Positions 11,601 through 23,100 of a stretch of DNA of 64,000 nt are shown here, piece by piece. Position numbers and translations under genes: made by a program. Positions within the stretch are counted from its first letter, which is position 1. The number at the start of each line of letters is the position of its first letter. Source of the DNA: Micropterus salmoides (Eukaryota > Chordata > Actinopteri > Centrarchiformes > Centrarchidae); assembly GCF_014851395.1 (NCBI RefSeq), contig NW_024041484.1:6334183-6398182 (forward strand), written 5' to 3'. Under the pieces are notes generated by a model. That model was not told the origin of the DNA and did not search any database. It worked only from the letters and a program-made list of their open reading frames with translations.

Positions 11601-13070
11601 TAAAATTATAACTTAGTGTTAGATTTAAGTTATGCATGTTGTGTTGTTTTTCTTATTGACAACTCACTAAGGTCAATGTGACATCAAATGTTAGCTTAGA
11701 AGGCTTCATTAGCTTTATGGCTTTGTTATGGGCAGCAGGACAAATGCAGCTAGCTATAACGTTACGTTCGTTAAGATAAGGCTAAGCTAAGTTGACCAGA
11801 TTTCTGAAATGAAAACTGGGGACATTTTTGGTTTGGTGGTCAGTATGTCATTAAAAAATATAATGTTATTAAATCTGAAATAAAAAAGGGGAACAATTTC
11901 GGTGTTATAATCTGTCAAATATAACTCTTTGGAATAAAATCAAGTCATTTTGAGGCAGAAACTACCTTTCAGTCAGTCAGGCTGCAATCACTTTCTGGCA
12001 AGTACAAAATTGCATTTTATGTCTTTTATTGGCCATTTAAAAGTATTTTAACAGGTAAAAAGTACTGGATTGGTTGATACACAGCAAGTTAAATAATGCA
12101 GATTCATAATGATAATTGCAAAAGAGATCATGTCTTTATTTTATATATATAACTCAGCAGTAAGTCATGTTAATTATAAGCTTCATTCCGTGTTTCAGAT
12201 ATAAACAAGGATATTAGACATAGGCCTACCAAACACATAATCTACGGCAACAACAGGCTTCTATTATTGCCTATCACGTAAATGTCATGCCTGGTTATGC
12301 TATAAACTGTAAACACTTATTTGACCACAATTGTGATTATTCTGTTAAAAGAAACGTTAAAGTATCACAAAGACATACCTTTGCTATTACCACGGACATA
12401 AAGTGATGTTAATTTGCACGTTATGTCTGTATGACCCAGATAAAAGCAGCTGTAGACGTAAAGAGACTGGGCGATACAGCTTTGACATGCTGCGCGTGCT
12501 CCCATGGACGTCAATCAGTTTTCTGCTGATAATCAGTTTTTGGCACGACACCTTTCTGCTCTGCTGTCCAGTCTTTCTGGCATGTATGATTTCAGGTCTA
12601 ACACCTTGAACAGTCTATGATTAACACACAGTTAAAAACGGGGACATTTCTGGGGACAGCTCCAGACAGGGACAGGCCACCAAAACCGGGGACTGTCCCC
12701 GGATAACAGGGACGTTTGGTCACCCTAGGCTAAGCCTGACCTAGCATACTACAAATTAAATTGATTTAATGATTTCACACTGTATACTACTATAAAACAC
12801 AGTATGCAGCATGTACTACATAGTGCATACTGCATACTGCGTAGGAGGGTTCCAAATACAGCCACAGACCGGACAGACTAAAAGGAAACTGGGGAGTGGA
12901 AATACACAAAGAACACCCGAATGACAGCTGTGATCGTGATACCCAGGATATAATGCAGGTCTAACACAGACTTTGGTATTATATTTGTGGGTGAAATTTG
13001 GTCCTCTAAGTCAAAGATTCTGCTGTAGTCAAGTAGAATTTCTTATCTACTTTTAGATCGGACGTTATTG
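8640..13070. other. Upstream/intron sequence, no exon recognised; possible old DNA element at about 11790-12726
   Basis: Short ORFs only. Near 11792 (ttgaccag ... actggggacat) and 12640-12726 (cggggac ... cgtttggtcacc) are imperfect inverted ends of a common fish repeat, suggesting a degraded element of about 0.9 kb. A TATA-containing, G-rich block at 11000-11390 looks like part of an old LTR, but I cannot prove it. Confidence 0.35.
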
Positions 13071-13426
13071 CTTTAAAGGTCCAGTGTGTAACAATTGTGG
13101 GGGATCTATTGACAGAATATGGCAGAAATGGAATATAATACCATATGTATGTTTTCATTAGTGTATAGTCACCTGAAAATAAGAATCAATGTGTTTTTGT
13201 TACCTTAGAATGTGCCATTCATATCTACAGAAAGAGCGGGTCCCCCTCCTAGGAGTCCGCCATGTTTCTACAGTAGCCCAGAATGGACAAACCAAACACT
13301 GGCTCTCGATAGGCCTTTCCGTGTTTTTCTCAGCTAGTTCAGGATGACACGAACGTTATTCAGTTGGTTGCAGTCGGCTGCCTCTCCTCTAGATGCCGCT
13401 AAATACTACACAATGGACCTTTAAAG
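13071..13426. mobile_element. MITE with CTTTAAAGGTCCA-type inverted termini, about 356 bp
   Basis: Left end CTTTAAAGGTCCAGTGTGTA and right end (reverse complement) CTTTAAAGGTCCATTGTGTA differ at one base. No coding capacity. A diverged internal copy is at about 21581-21795. Confidence 0.85.
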
Positions 13427-13549
13427 AAGAAATCTTACGAGACAGTAGGTTGCCTAAAATATGGAACTACAGGTTTAGGAAAAAGTCTTGTGTGAATGGT
13501 GATAAAGTTGAACATACCCATGACCAATGATCTGCTTTGAGTAGCTGAG

Positions 13550-13551
<2 letters not shown>

Positions 13552-13586
<35 letters not shown>
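13552..13586. repeat. (TG)n microsatellite
   Basis: About seventeen GT units, 320 bp upstream of ano4 exon 1. Confidence 0.96.
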
Positions 13587-13590
<4 letters not shown>

Positions 13591-13909
13591 GGGCTTGAAA
13601 ATACATTTTTACTGCTCCACTTATACAACTATATGACCATAATATTTTAGCGGTAGTTGATAGGTTAGTTGATCAAGACTGACTCAGCCAATACATTGCT
13701 AGTTGCTGACGTTAGCTTTCAGATCTTACTCTGAGCTCCTTGTCACTCTGTCACCCTCAATAAGTCCTTATTTTTATAGTGTACTTTGCGTGTTTACAGT
13801 GAGCTCAAGAAACAGATCACAAAAGGTACCTGTGGGTTACTTAAGTTAGAATGGCTTCAAAACATGAAGTTACAAAGCGTACTAAAAAAAAGTGCTCTGT
13901 GTCCTGTAG

Positions 13910-14110
13910 GTGTGAGTTTATCTCTACATGGGTCTGAGCCCCAGCGGCAGAGCCCCCACCGACGCAGAGTCCCGCTGCGGCCCTCGGCCTCAGGCTACCA
14001 GGCAGCGGACAGGCCTCTCGCCTTCTCCTCCCGTGGGAAGGCAGACATCATGGAGGAATCCTCGGTTGAAGCCCTGGACTCCAGCACTCAAGACGATGTG
14101 CCCCCCCTGG
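13910..14110 (+). CDS. ano4: ano4 exon 1 (5' UTR or coding extension, then residues 1-20)
   Basis: Acceptor tcctgtag before 13910, donor GTGAGA at 14111. ATG at 14050 (context acatcATGg) starts MEESSVEALDSSTQDD; the exon leaves phase 1, matching exon 2. The 140 bases before the ATG are open in the same frame, so they are either 5' UTR or part of a longer isoform. An out-of-frame ATG at 13928 in weaker context could act as an upstream ORF. Confidence 0.7.
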
Positions 14111-17100
14111 GTGAGACCCAGCACCACTAGAGCTTTGACATTTCATATTCCTACATTTGTTCAAATTTAACAATGGCCTATAAGTGAGAGAAGTCAGTCA
14201 TCTTCTTCTGGTGCTGAGGAGCTTACACTTGTGTGTGTAACAGGGCAGTGTGTAATGTGAATGCAGCACTAGTACACTCAAGCTCTAGAGCTGTGGATGC
14301 AGTAAGTCTGGCTGCAACACGTAGGTGGTTGGGTCAAATTACTTTGTGTAACGTGCAAGTCTGCTATTCCCCTCAGCTCATAATGAGAAAGAAAGCAAGT
14401 TAGCGACCTGTAATTTTTGTTTTATGGCTTCTTTGTTTTGGTCTGTAGACAGCGGATTAGCTGATGGAAAAAGTGGAGGTTAAGCAGTTAAAGAGACAGA
14501 TATTTTTCTAAGAGGTTAGTTGAGGCCAAAAGAGCTAAAGCGAGAGTGAACATTGATGTTATATTCATCAGGTGGCCAAAATGATGCGAATGTTGCTTTT
14601 ATACACTCTGCTCATCTTCCCTCCAGCTGTGAAGGGTGTTAATGTGCTGCTTGAGAGAGAACGGTCCGAAGGCATCAGCAGCCCGTCCAGAGATGACGAC
14701 TCCACCATGCTGAACGCGGGAACCCACAGCAGCATCCTGGACGACAACACTAAGTCCGATTCTGGCCTCCCAGAGGTCAGTGGTGAAACTACATCTCTTG
14801 GCTCCCAGGACTCCTTTCATCCTGACATCCCGACTGAAGATATAAGCCAGTTTTGGACAGGAGTAGTTTATAGAGTGATGTGTGTAAAGGTTAACAGCGG
14901 CTTATTCGTGATGAGAAGTAATTTAAAACAACGTAACAGACTCTTCCCCCCAATGGCCAGATACTATACTTCTGATTCTCTGTGACTTCTCAGGGGAGGA
15001 GTAAGTCCAGCGGCCTTTGCTTCAGCGATGGAAAGTGCCGCATTGACTACATCCTGGTTTACAGGAAATCCAGCTCACAATCAGAGAAGAGGGAGATATT
15101 TGAGCGGAATATCCGTGCAGAGGGCTTACAGATGGAAAAGGAGGTAAAGAACATTTCAACTCTTGCTGCTTATTTCATTATGTTGACCAGGGTTCAGGTA
15201 AATGATCATGTCAGTTCTAGCCTGACATTAAAATACAGATAACATAGATACATAGCAGTTACGTGTCATCAAGAATTATACACATTACACAGACAAGTGT
15301 CAAGTAAGACCAGAAAATAAAGATAAACTGCAGAAACTGTTTAATTTCACTGCCATTCTTCATTCATCAGCTTTCAGAGCCCTTGTGTGGTTTTAGGAAA
15401 TACCAGAGTTACAGGCTATCAACTTACTTTTGCAAATAATTTGATGTACCTTAACTCCACTTACACTTGCACTGATAAGTAACTAATGATTTAGTGTTAT
15501 TTAATCTTCCAGTTAGTTTTGGATTGAACCATTATATTATTTAGTATTTAATATGTCAAAATTTAAGTCTCAAGAGCATAAAATTAAATCTTAAACCTGC
15601 AGTCATTGATTTTATGGCAGCACAACAACAAATTTTGTTTCGACCTGACTTCTTCTCTCCGTGAGATGGAAGAATTTAGAAAGTTGTGTGGCGCTGCAGA
15701 GAGCCCCCAGCTGCAGTAGTGCACGGATCACACGTAAAATTCATCCAGCCAGAGGAAACGATCAGAAACTGTTCACAGCACGCCGGTTTAATAGCGACAC
15801 AATCCATTGTAGATATCGGAGAGGGAAGCATACAGGGCCAAGGACAGGAGATCGCGGAGCGACCGGGCACACTGTGGACAGCGATTGTTCCCTCTGGCTG
15901 GATGAAGCACGATCTGCTGGCATTTCCTTGCGTCTGCAGGAGGGGAAGGTACATACGATTTCCACATACTGGGGACGCATTGAATGAAACAAACCAAGGT
16001 GTTTACGCACATTTGTACTCTTTATTCAGGGTGTTAGTAAATCCAGCCCTAAGTGTCTTACTGAGCACCTCAGCAGGTCAGAGGCTCTAATCAGGGGGCT
16101 CCACCTGAAGAATGACCTTTCTAATCACCTCAGGTCTCCATCTCTGTGTTGACTAAAAACATTTTTGTTATCTCTGCTAAGTAAATTGATTTTTCACTTC
16201 CTGGCCAAGCAAAAATAGTCACTTTTTTCAAATAAACAAGAAGCGTGGTAGGTTCCTGTACTGATGGAGAATTAGCTTTGCTGTGATTACTTCAGCAAAC
16301 CTGCAGCTGCACTCACAGCATGCAACATGAACAACATCAATACCAATTTCTGTGAAGAAGTAATTTAATGCTCAGTCCTATAATGCATGTAATCTCAATG
16401 GCCAGTTTGCTGAATTTTAAAATGTTCAGTGCCTTTGCGCCCAGTCTTACAAGGTCTGACAGCTGAGTGCTGGCGTTCATTGGTGAGCCTCCACTCATAG
16501 AGCAAAAACAAATGTGCTGATGGCAATTTTCTCCCCTGCTGCTCCTTATTTAGCAAAAGGATCACTTGAAAGAGTGGGAACTGTGGATGTTGTTATCTGT
16601 GTGTGTGTGTGTGTGTGTGTGTGTATTACTCATGTTGTGGGGACATAAATCTGTTTACACAATTGTGGGGACTCGCCTTCCTAATGGATACAAAACACAA
16701 GTTGTCATAACGTAAACTGTTACGTTTTTGTAGGTTGAAGACTTAGTTTATAGTTTATGGATCCTCTGAAGCGATGGAAACACAACTGTGTGTGTGTGTG
16801 TAGGTGCGTGTGTGTATCTTGTGTAACTTTTGCACTGCATCTGCAGTAGCATCAAGGTCATCATTATCTAGAACATGCAGGGGAAGAAAATGGTTCTAGT
16901 CTCCTTCAGCAGCCCACTTGTGTGTGTTTCTTGTGTGGAGTCATTTTGTTATTTTTAGGTCTCTTTCCAGTTAGCTCCTGATTCATGTACCTTTAGACTG
17001 ACCTCTACTCTGTCAGGTGGTAAAAACAGATGAGGAAAAGAGCAGAACCTAGCAAACATATGGATGTGGATGCAGATGTTGCTGCCTGCACCGAGATGAC

Positions 17101-20100
17101 ACGTTGTAATCATCCCTATTTTAACTATCTTATCATCTTTGCTGAAATTACATTTATTTGTGTTTGGTTTCTTTACAGGCCTCTTTAACAAACAGTGACG
17201 TGATTTTTCTGAAGCTTCATGCACCATGGGATGTTCTCTGTCGCTATGCAGAGCTCATGAACATTCGCATGCCTTTTAGGTGAGACAACAGACACTCCTA
17301 AAATAGCCTTATAAAAAAGAAAAAAAAGACTTAAAGGTATCATTTGGAATTTTCTAGTAAGTTAAAGAAAAGTTATGTCAACACTCAATTTGTCTAACCA
17401 ACGGTCTAAAAAACTTGTAGCAGCAACTGAAGCAGTAATAGTAATGGTAGTGTCAGTAGTAAAAGAACCATAAATGTGTTATTATCTTCATTCCTGAACT
17501 ACTACTGTACTGAAATACTGAGTTAATTATCTAACGTCCCACATATTCCAGGAGGAAAATCTTTTACATGCACCGACGGCACAAGTTCATGAGCAGGTGA
17601 GTGTTCACTGAAAAAAGCAGCATTAGATCAGCTGCAGCAGCAAAAGACTGCTCTGGTGGCTTTAACAGGATCTTCCCTTGCAGGATGGAGAAGCGTATCA
17701 ACAAATTTCGTGGCTGGCTTCCCCGCAAGCCCATGAAGTTTGACAACAACACTCTGCCCGATCTGGAGGAGAACGAGAGCTTTACTGCCCCCTTCAGTCG
17801 ATCAAGGATACATCAGTGAGTTTTTATGGAACTGCCCTCTAAAAGCTCCTCCCTGATGTTTGTACTTTTCCCACTTAATATTCTCTCTGTTGCCTTCACA
17901 CACACACATACACACAAAAAACATCATTCACAGCAGATAGATTTGTCATAACTGGTGTGTTTCACTGCAGTTTCATCATCCACAACAAAGACACTTTTTT
18001 CAACAACGCCACCAGAAGTCGCATTGTCCACCACATCCTGCAGAGGGTCAAATATGAGGAGGGTAAAAATAAAATGGGTGAGTTTCCCCCTGGGCATTAT
18101 TACAAATTCTGGAAATATTTGAAATGAAAGTGAATGAAAATGGAAGCTAACTTGGGAAGGAGTGCAGACGGGAAAAAAGTAAAACAAATATAGAACCTTA
18201 CATTCAGGCTTCACTGGATTTTCTATTCCATCTTTGTCCTACAGCATCTCTAATTTTTGCAGTTAGTACAAATGTTACCTTTCTCCTAATATTCTATTTC
18301 ATTTTATTTATCATTTTTTTTATCCTTTTATTTATCCGGAGGCATTTGTCCATGCCCCCCAAACAGCAATTTCAAACTCAGTTTCCCGACTGGAACTACT
18401 ACGGAAATCACGTGACCTACGTCACATGACGTAAACATGTGGAGACCGTAGCAACACAGGAGGTGAACTCCATCTGCTTGATGTGCTGCAGCTGTTGGGT
18501 TCACTGGTCAACGTGAATACAATCACTGACTTAGGTTAGGGCACACACCTCTGTGAAGGTTAGGGTAAGGGTTAGGGTCGAAGGGGGGATGTCAATGCCT
18601 TTAAGACTAACATCACGTCACATCACATCAGTCAGCTAGCTAACATAGCTAGCTAAAGCTACGAAGCTAACTTAGCTAATGTGGCTGATGCTACTACGCA
18701 ACTTACGAAAGTTACACAACCTACTTAACTTCATTAAAAACACAAATTACGCAAATTCATTTAAAAAACAAAACAATCTTGTTTCACACAGGAACCAAGC
18801 GCCTGTCTCCTGGGTGAAAAGCGGCTAACTTTCCCTAATTTTGCCTTTTTTTGTTATCAGTTCTCTAACCCTTTGTTTTTCTTGAGGGCAACACGTGTTT
18901 CAAGATTGAGTGTATGTTGATTGAAGAAATGGTTTAATTATTATGGTTATGAATACATGATTTGCTCAGAAGCAAATGTTATGTAAACAAGGGGTTAAAT
19001 TGCATATAGTTAAATTGATTTACAGAGTGATATTTATATTACTATTACATTATTGTCATTAGTGTCACTAGCGGGACTTGCTGGCATCCAAAAACAAGGA
19101 GGCGTCAAAGTAATGAGTTAGCCAATCACAGCAATGACTTGCCACAAAAAAGGTGGGGGAGAAATGACACTGCCTCCACTGCCTCACTTTAGTGATAAGT
19201 TTGAACAGTCTTATAGTACATTTATACATGATTTTAACTATTTTGAATTAAAATTGGTTCCTCATGGTAAGTCTCATATTGTTTGGTGTCATGATGATCC
19301 ATTCAGCACCGCTCACTAGTTTTCTCCAATTTCTGTTAGCAAAAAGAATAATACAATACAATACATACAGTGCCTCGGATTGTGCTTTTTACAAACGCCC
19401 TCCGCTGGAGCACAAGGATTTCTGTTGGGCTTATACGATGAGAATTTAGAATTTGTACAAATCATGTTCGAACTGAGGTTTGCATTTTGAATGAATGCAT
19501 CGGTTGCTCTTCTTTCATGACTCTCTGTTTTTGATTCCAGGGATTAATCGTCTTCTGAGCAATAATTCATATGAGGCTGCTTTCCCTCTTCATGAGGTAA
19601 TTTGGCTGATCTCTGTAAAGCCATTAAATAAATTCTGTCACTTGTTAAGTCATAACTGCTTTGGGTGTCATATATGTGGTCGTGGATTCCATGTTACACC
19701 AATACATACATAGATTATGTTTCTCCATGTCTGTGTGTGTGTGTATCTGGACTAACAGGGGAGGTACCACAGCAAAAACTCCATCAGAACACACGGAGCA
19801 GAGAACCACCGGCACCTGCTGTACGAGTGTTGGGCCTGGTGGGGAGTTTGGTACAAGTACCAACCACTTGACCTCATCAGGTAACTACATTCAGATATTT
19901 AAAGGGCTTTAAATGTCACATTTACTTTACTAGTAGCAGTTACACACTCTTACCTTCCTTAGAATATTTTTTGTATCACAACCCAGTCACAACAAGCTGA
20001 CTTTGAATAGATGTGACAGGCTGCAGTTGTCCACAGGTTCTCTCTGAACTGTTTTAAGACGTCAGGATATAAGTCTGCTGTTTTACCAGATACAGTATAT

Positions 20101-23100
20101 TTAAGTATTTTGAAGGATACTTAAACTAAAGAATACCTCAGACTCACTCTTTCTCTGCTGTTGTTTCAGGAGGTATTTTGGGGAGAAGATCGGTCTGTAC
20201 TTTGCCTGGCTCGGCTGGTACACGGGGATGCTTTTTCCTGCAGCTCTGGTTGGCCTTTTGGTATTCCTGTATGGCATCTTTACTCTGGAGCACTGCCAGG
20301 TCAGGTAAACACATCTCCTCTCTTTTCTGCTAAATATATGTGTCCCTAGAGCTGGTAGTTGTATTCAAAGTTATTTTTTTTAAACGTTGAGTTTCTAAAG
20401 ATAAAGAAGCTTTACTGCTTCAAATTGTTGTTTGTTTTTGCTGCTCAAATCTTCTACAGAGTACAAGTACAGATTAGTGACTTATAGTGAATATTTATTT
20501 AGGGGAAAAGTCACTTTTCTTAATGCAAAACTAATTTAGTATTACAGATAAGGCAACAGAGTGTGAAATTGACTCTTGTAAGTAACTTAATGCTTTGGAT
20601 GCATGTTAAATGAAATATAAGAAAGCAAACATATGCAGGAATGTCTGGTAAAAATTAATGCTTTATGTGTAAATACAAAAGAGCTTTAGAAGACCGAAAC
20701 ATTGTGCAGGGCTGTAGAACAGGAAATAATATTTTTTTCAGAAGAACATAACTTTATTAACAACTTACATAAAAAAAACAGTGCAGTGGTGTTCTTACTA
20801 GCATTTTTTCAGAAACTTCAAAGTTGCATCACTTTGGGCTTTTACTATGTTACCCAAATGCACCTTTACTTTAGCGGAACATTGTAGTACCAACTCTATC
20901 GGATTTTGATGAGCTAAATGTTGTTCTCCAGTAAGGAAATCTGCCAGGCCACTGACATCATCATGTGCCCCATCTGTGACCAGTACTGCCCCTACCTAAG
21001 ACTGTCAGACAGCTGCATCTATGCCAAGGTACTGTCACCACAGCAAGGGGACAAAATGTTCCCTACAGCTGTTGTGCACTTTGTTACTGTACTCATGGAA
21101 AGTGTGTTATGAGACAACGAAGCGTATTGATCTTTTAGCTCAATTAAGGCCAGCTCTGCTGTCAGAATGTGTTTGACTCAGGAATTCAGTGGTCACTGAT
21201 TGAAGCTAAACTGCATTTGTTGGTAATGACAAACATTAATATTAGCTGTGAACTTTAGATACATTAGATTAATTTCAGATCATTTTTTTAGCATCATGTT
21301 CATGTGCTTCTTCTCAGGTCACCCATCTTTTCGACAATGGGGCAACTGTTTTCTTTGCTGTATTCATGGCTGTTTGGGGTAAGTACAGTTAACATTTTAC
21401 GTGTTTCAGTGTTTCACCTCCTACAAAAATACTTGCAATGTAGCCTGCATTAAAGAGGTCATATTATGCTAATTTCCAGGTTCATAATTAGATTTAGTAG
21501 TTGTACCAGAATGTGGTTTAATTAAAAAAAACTTGTCATACTGCACATAGCTTAAATGTTCAGTGTAAAATAATTCTGATGTATTGGCAGAAATGCAATA
21601 TAAGATCCATTACTATGTTTTCACTGGTGTGTAAAGCCCTTATATAATAAACCGTTATGTTTTTATTACCTTAGAAATGAGCCATTCCTATCTACATAAC
21701 CACAGGTCCCCCCTTTCATGGACGTCGCCACATTGCATCGTCATGCTTGTACAGTAGCTGAAAACGGACAAACAGTGCTACAGAACGTGCTTTGTCACTA
21801 CGTTCTTGTTCTACTTCTGGTAGAATTCAGGCAGGGCAGACGCTCATCACAATGTTGAGCACGTACATTTGAAAAAGAAGAAGAAGAAGTAATAATATAC
21901 AGCAGACCCCTGCTGTATATTATTATTCTATACTGCTGTAAGTTTTGCATCAGAGCAGTATTTTCAACCATTAAATGGTGGTTGAGAATATGAAACATAA
22001 TATATAATAGAATATGAGACAGAATGAGACATTCTGCAGCGACTATTTCTCACATAAGGGGATGTGCTGCAGTGTTTGTGTTTCGGTGTTTGATCCACAT
22101 CCATCAACTTATGGACACTTTTTCATTTCCGCATCTCTAGGCAGAGGACATTAAGGGGAATTACATTTTCTGATGACTCTTTCAGAGGTGTGTCAAGAAG
22201 GCAGCAGACTCTTAATGTTGTTCAAGTAAAAGCTCAGTTCAACTCCAAGTACTGCATTACAGTAAGCAAGCTTCTCGCGCTTTTATTTTGTAGGCAAAAC
22301 CACCAAAGAGGAAGTGATTATGTGAGTAACTGTTGCTGCTTTAGAAAGGCTATGGCTAACATGTTCACAAAAGGTTGCCTATTTACACACATAGCAAATA
22401 CATAGCAACAAAAACATTATTATTGTTCCCTCTTCTTTTAGCTCTGTTTTGGTCTTGCTAATTTTGTCTGCTGTTTGGTGCTAGACAGGTATCTTACTGT
22501 AAGTTTATTGGAGCTTTATAACTGAAAGCTGCTGCGTTCTGCTGCTGGAGGAGACACTGATGAGAGTGGTGAAATAAAAACAATGAGCTGAAACACAATC
22601 TAGAGCTGAGAGGATTTGCTAAGTTGGATGATAATTCTCTGTGGGTTCCTCACTATGATCAACACCTTTCACATTACACATTTGACCCGTTGTTCATAAA
22701 AGATTAGTGCGGCTTTAAATTACTTTTTATGGTATTGAAATTATTTTAAAGAAAATTAAAAAATACTACTGTATTACCATTAAAGTAAAAAGAGACACAT
22801 TTTATTGCGTTGCATATAGATTGCACAATGTTAAAATAGATGCATTCACTATATTAATCATGAAGTTAACCTTGAATGTCCACATTTTCATTTACTTTTG
22901 GTAAATGCCAGGAGGATCAGGAGCCTGTCAGCGCTGAACAAGGTCCCAGGGTATGGAAGGTGCAAACAGAGAGTTTGTGACGGGTTCATATTCTTCAACT
23001 GCTACAGACACGGCAGGTGATGAAGCAGCAGCATCATGATCACATAGCTGATAGCTCGTCTGTTTATAAATGTCTAGGAGGAAGGGGTTGAGGAATACAA

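Noticed and set aside
14599..14820. Minus-strand ORF over ano4 exon 2
   Set aside because: Shadow of the plus-strand exon, whose splice phases and ANO4 match are clear.
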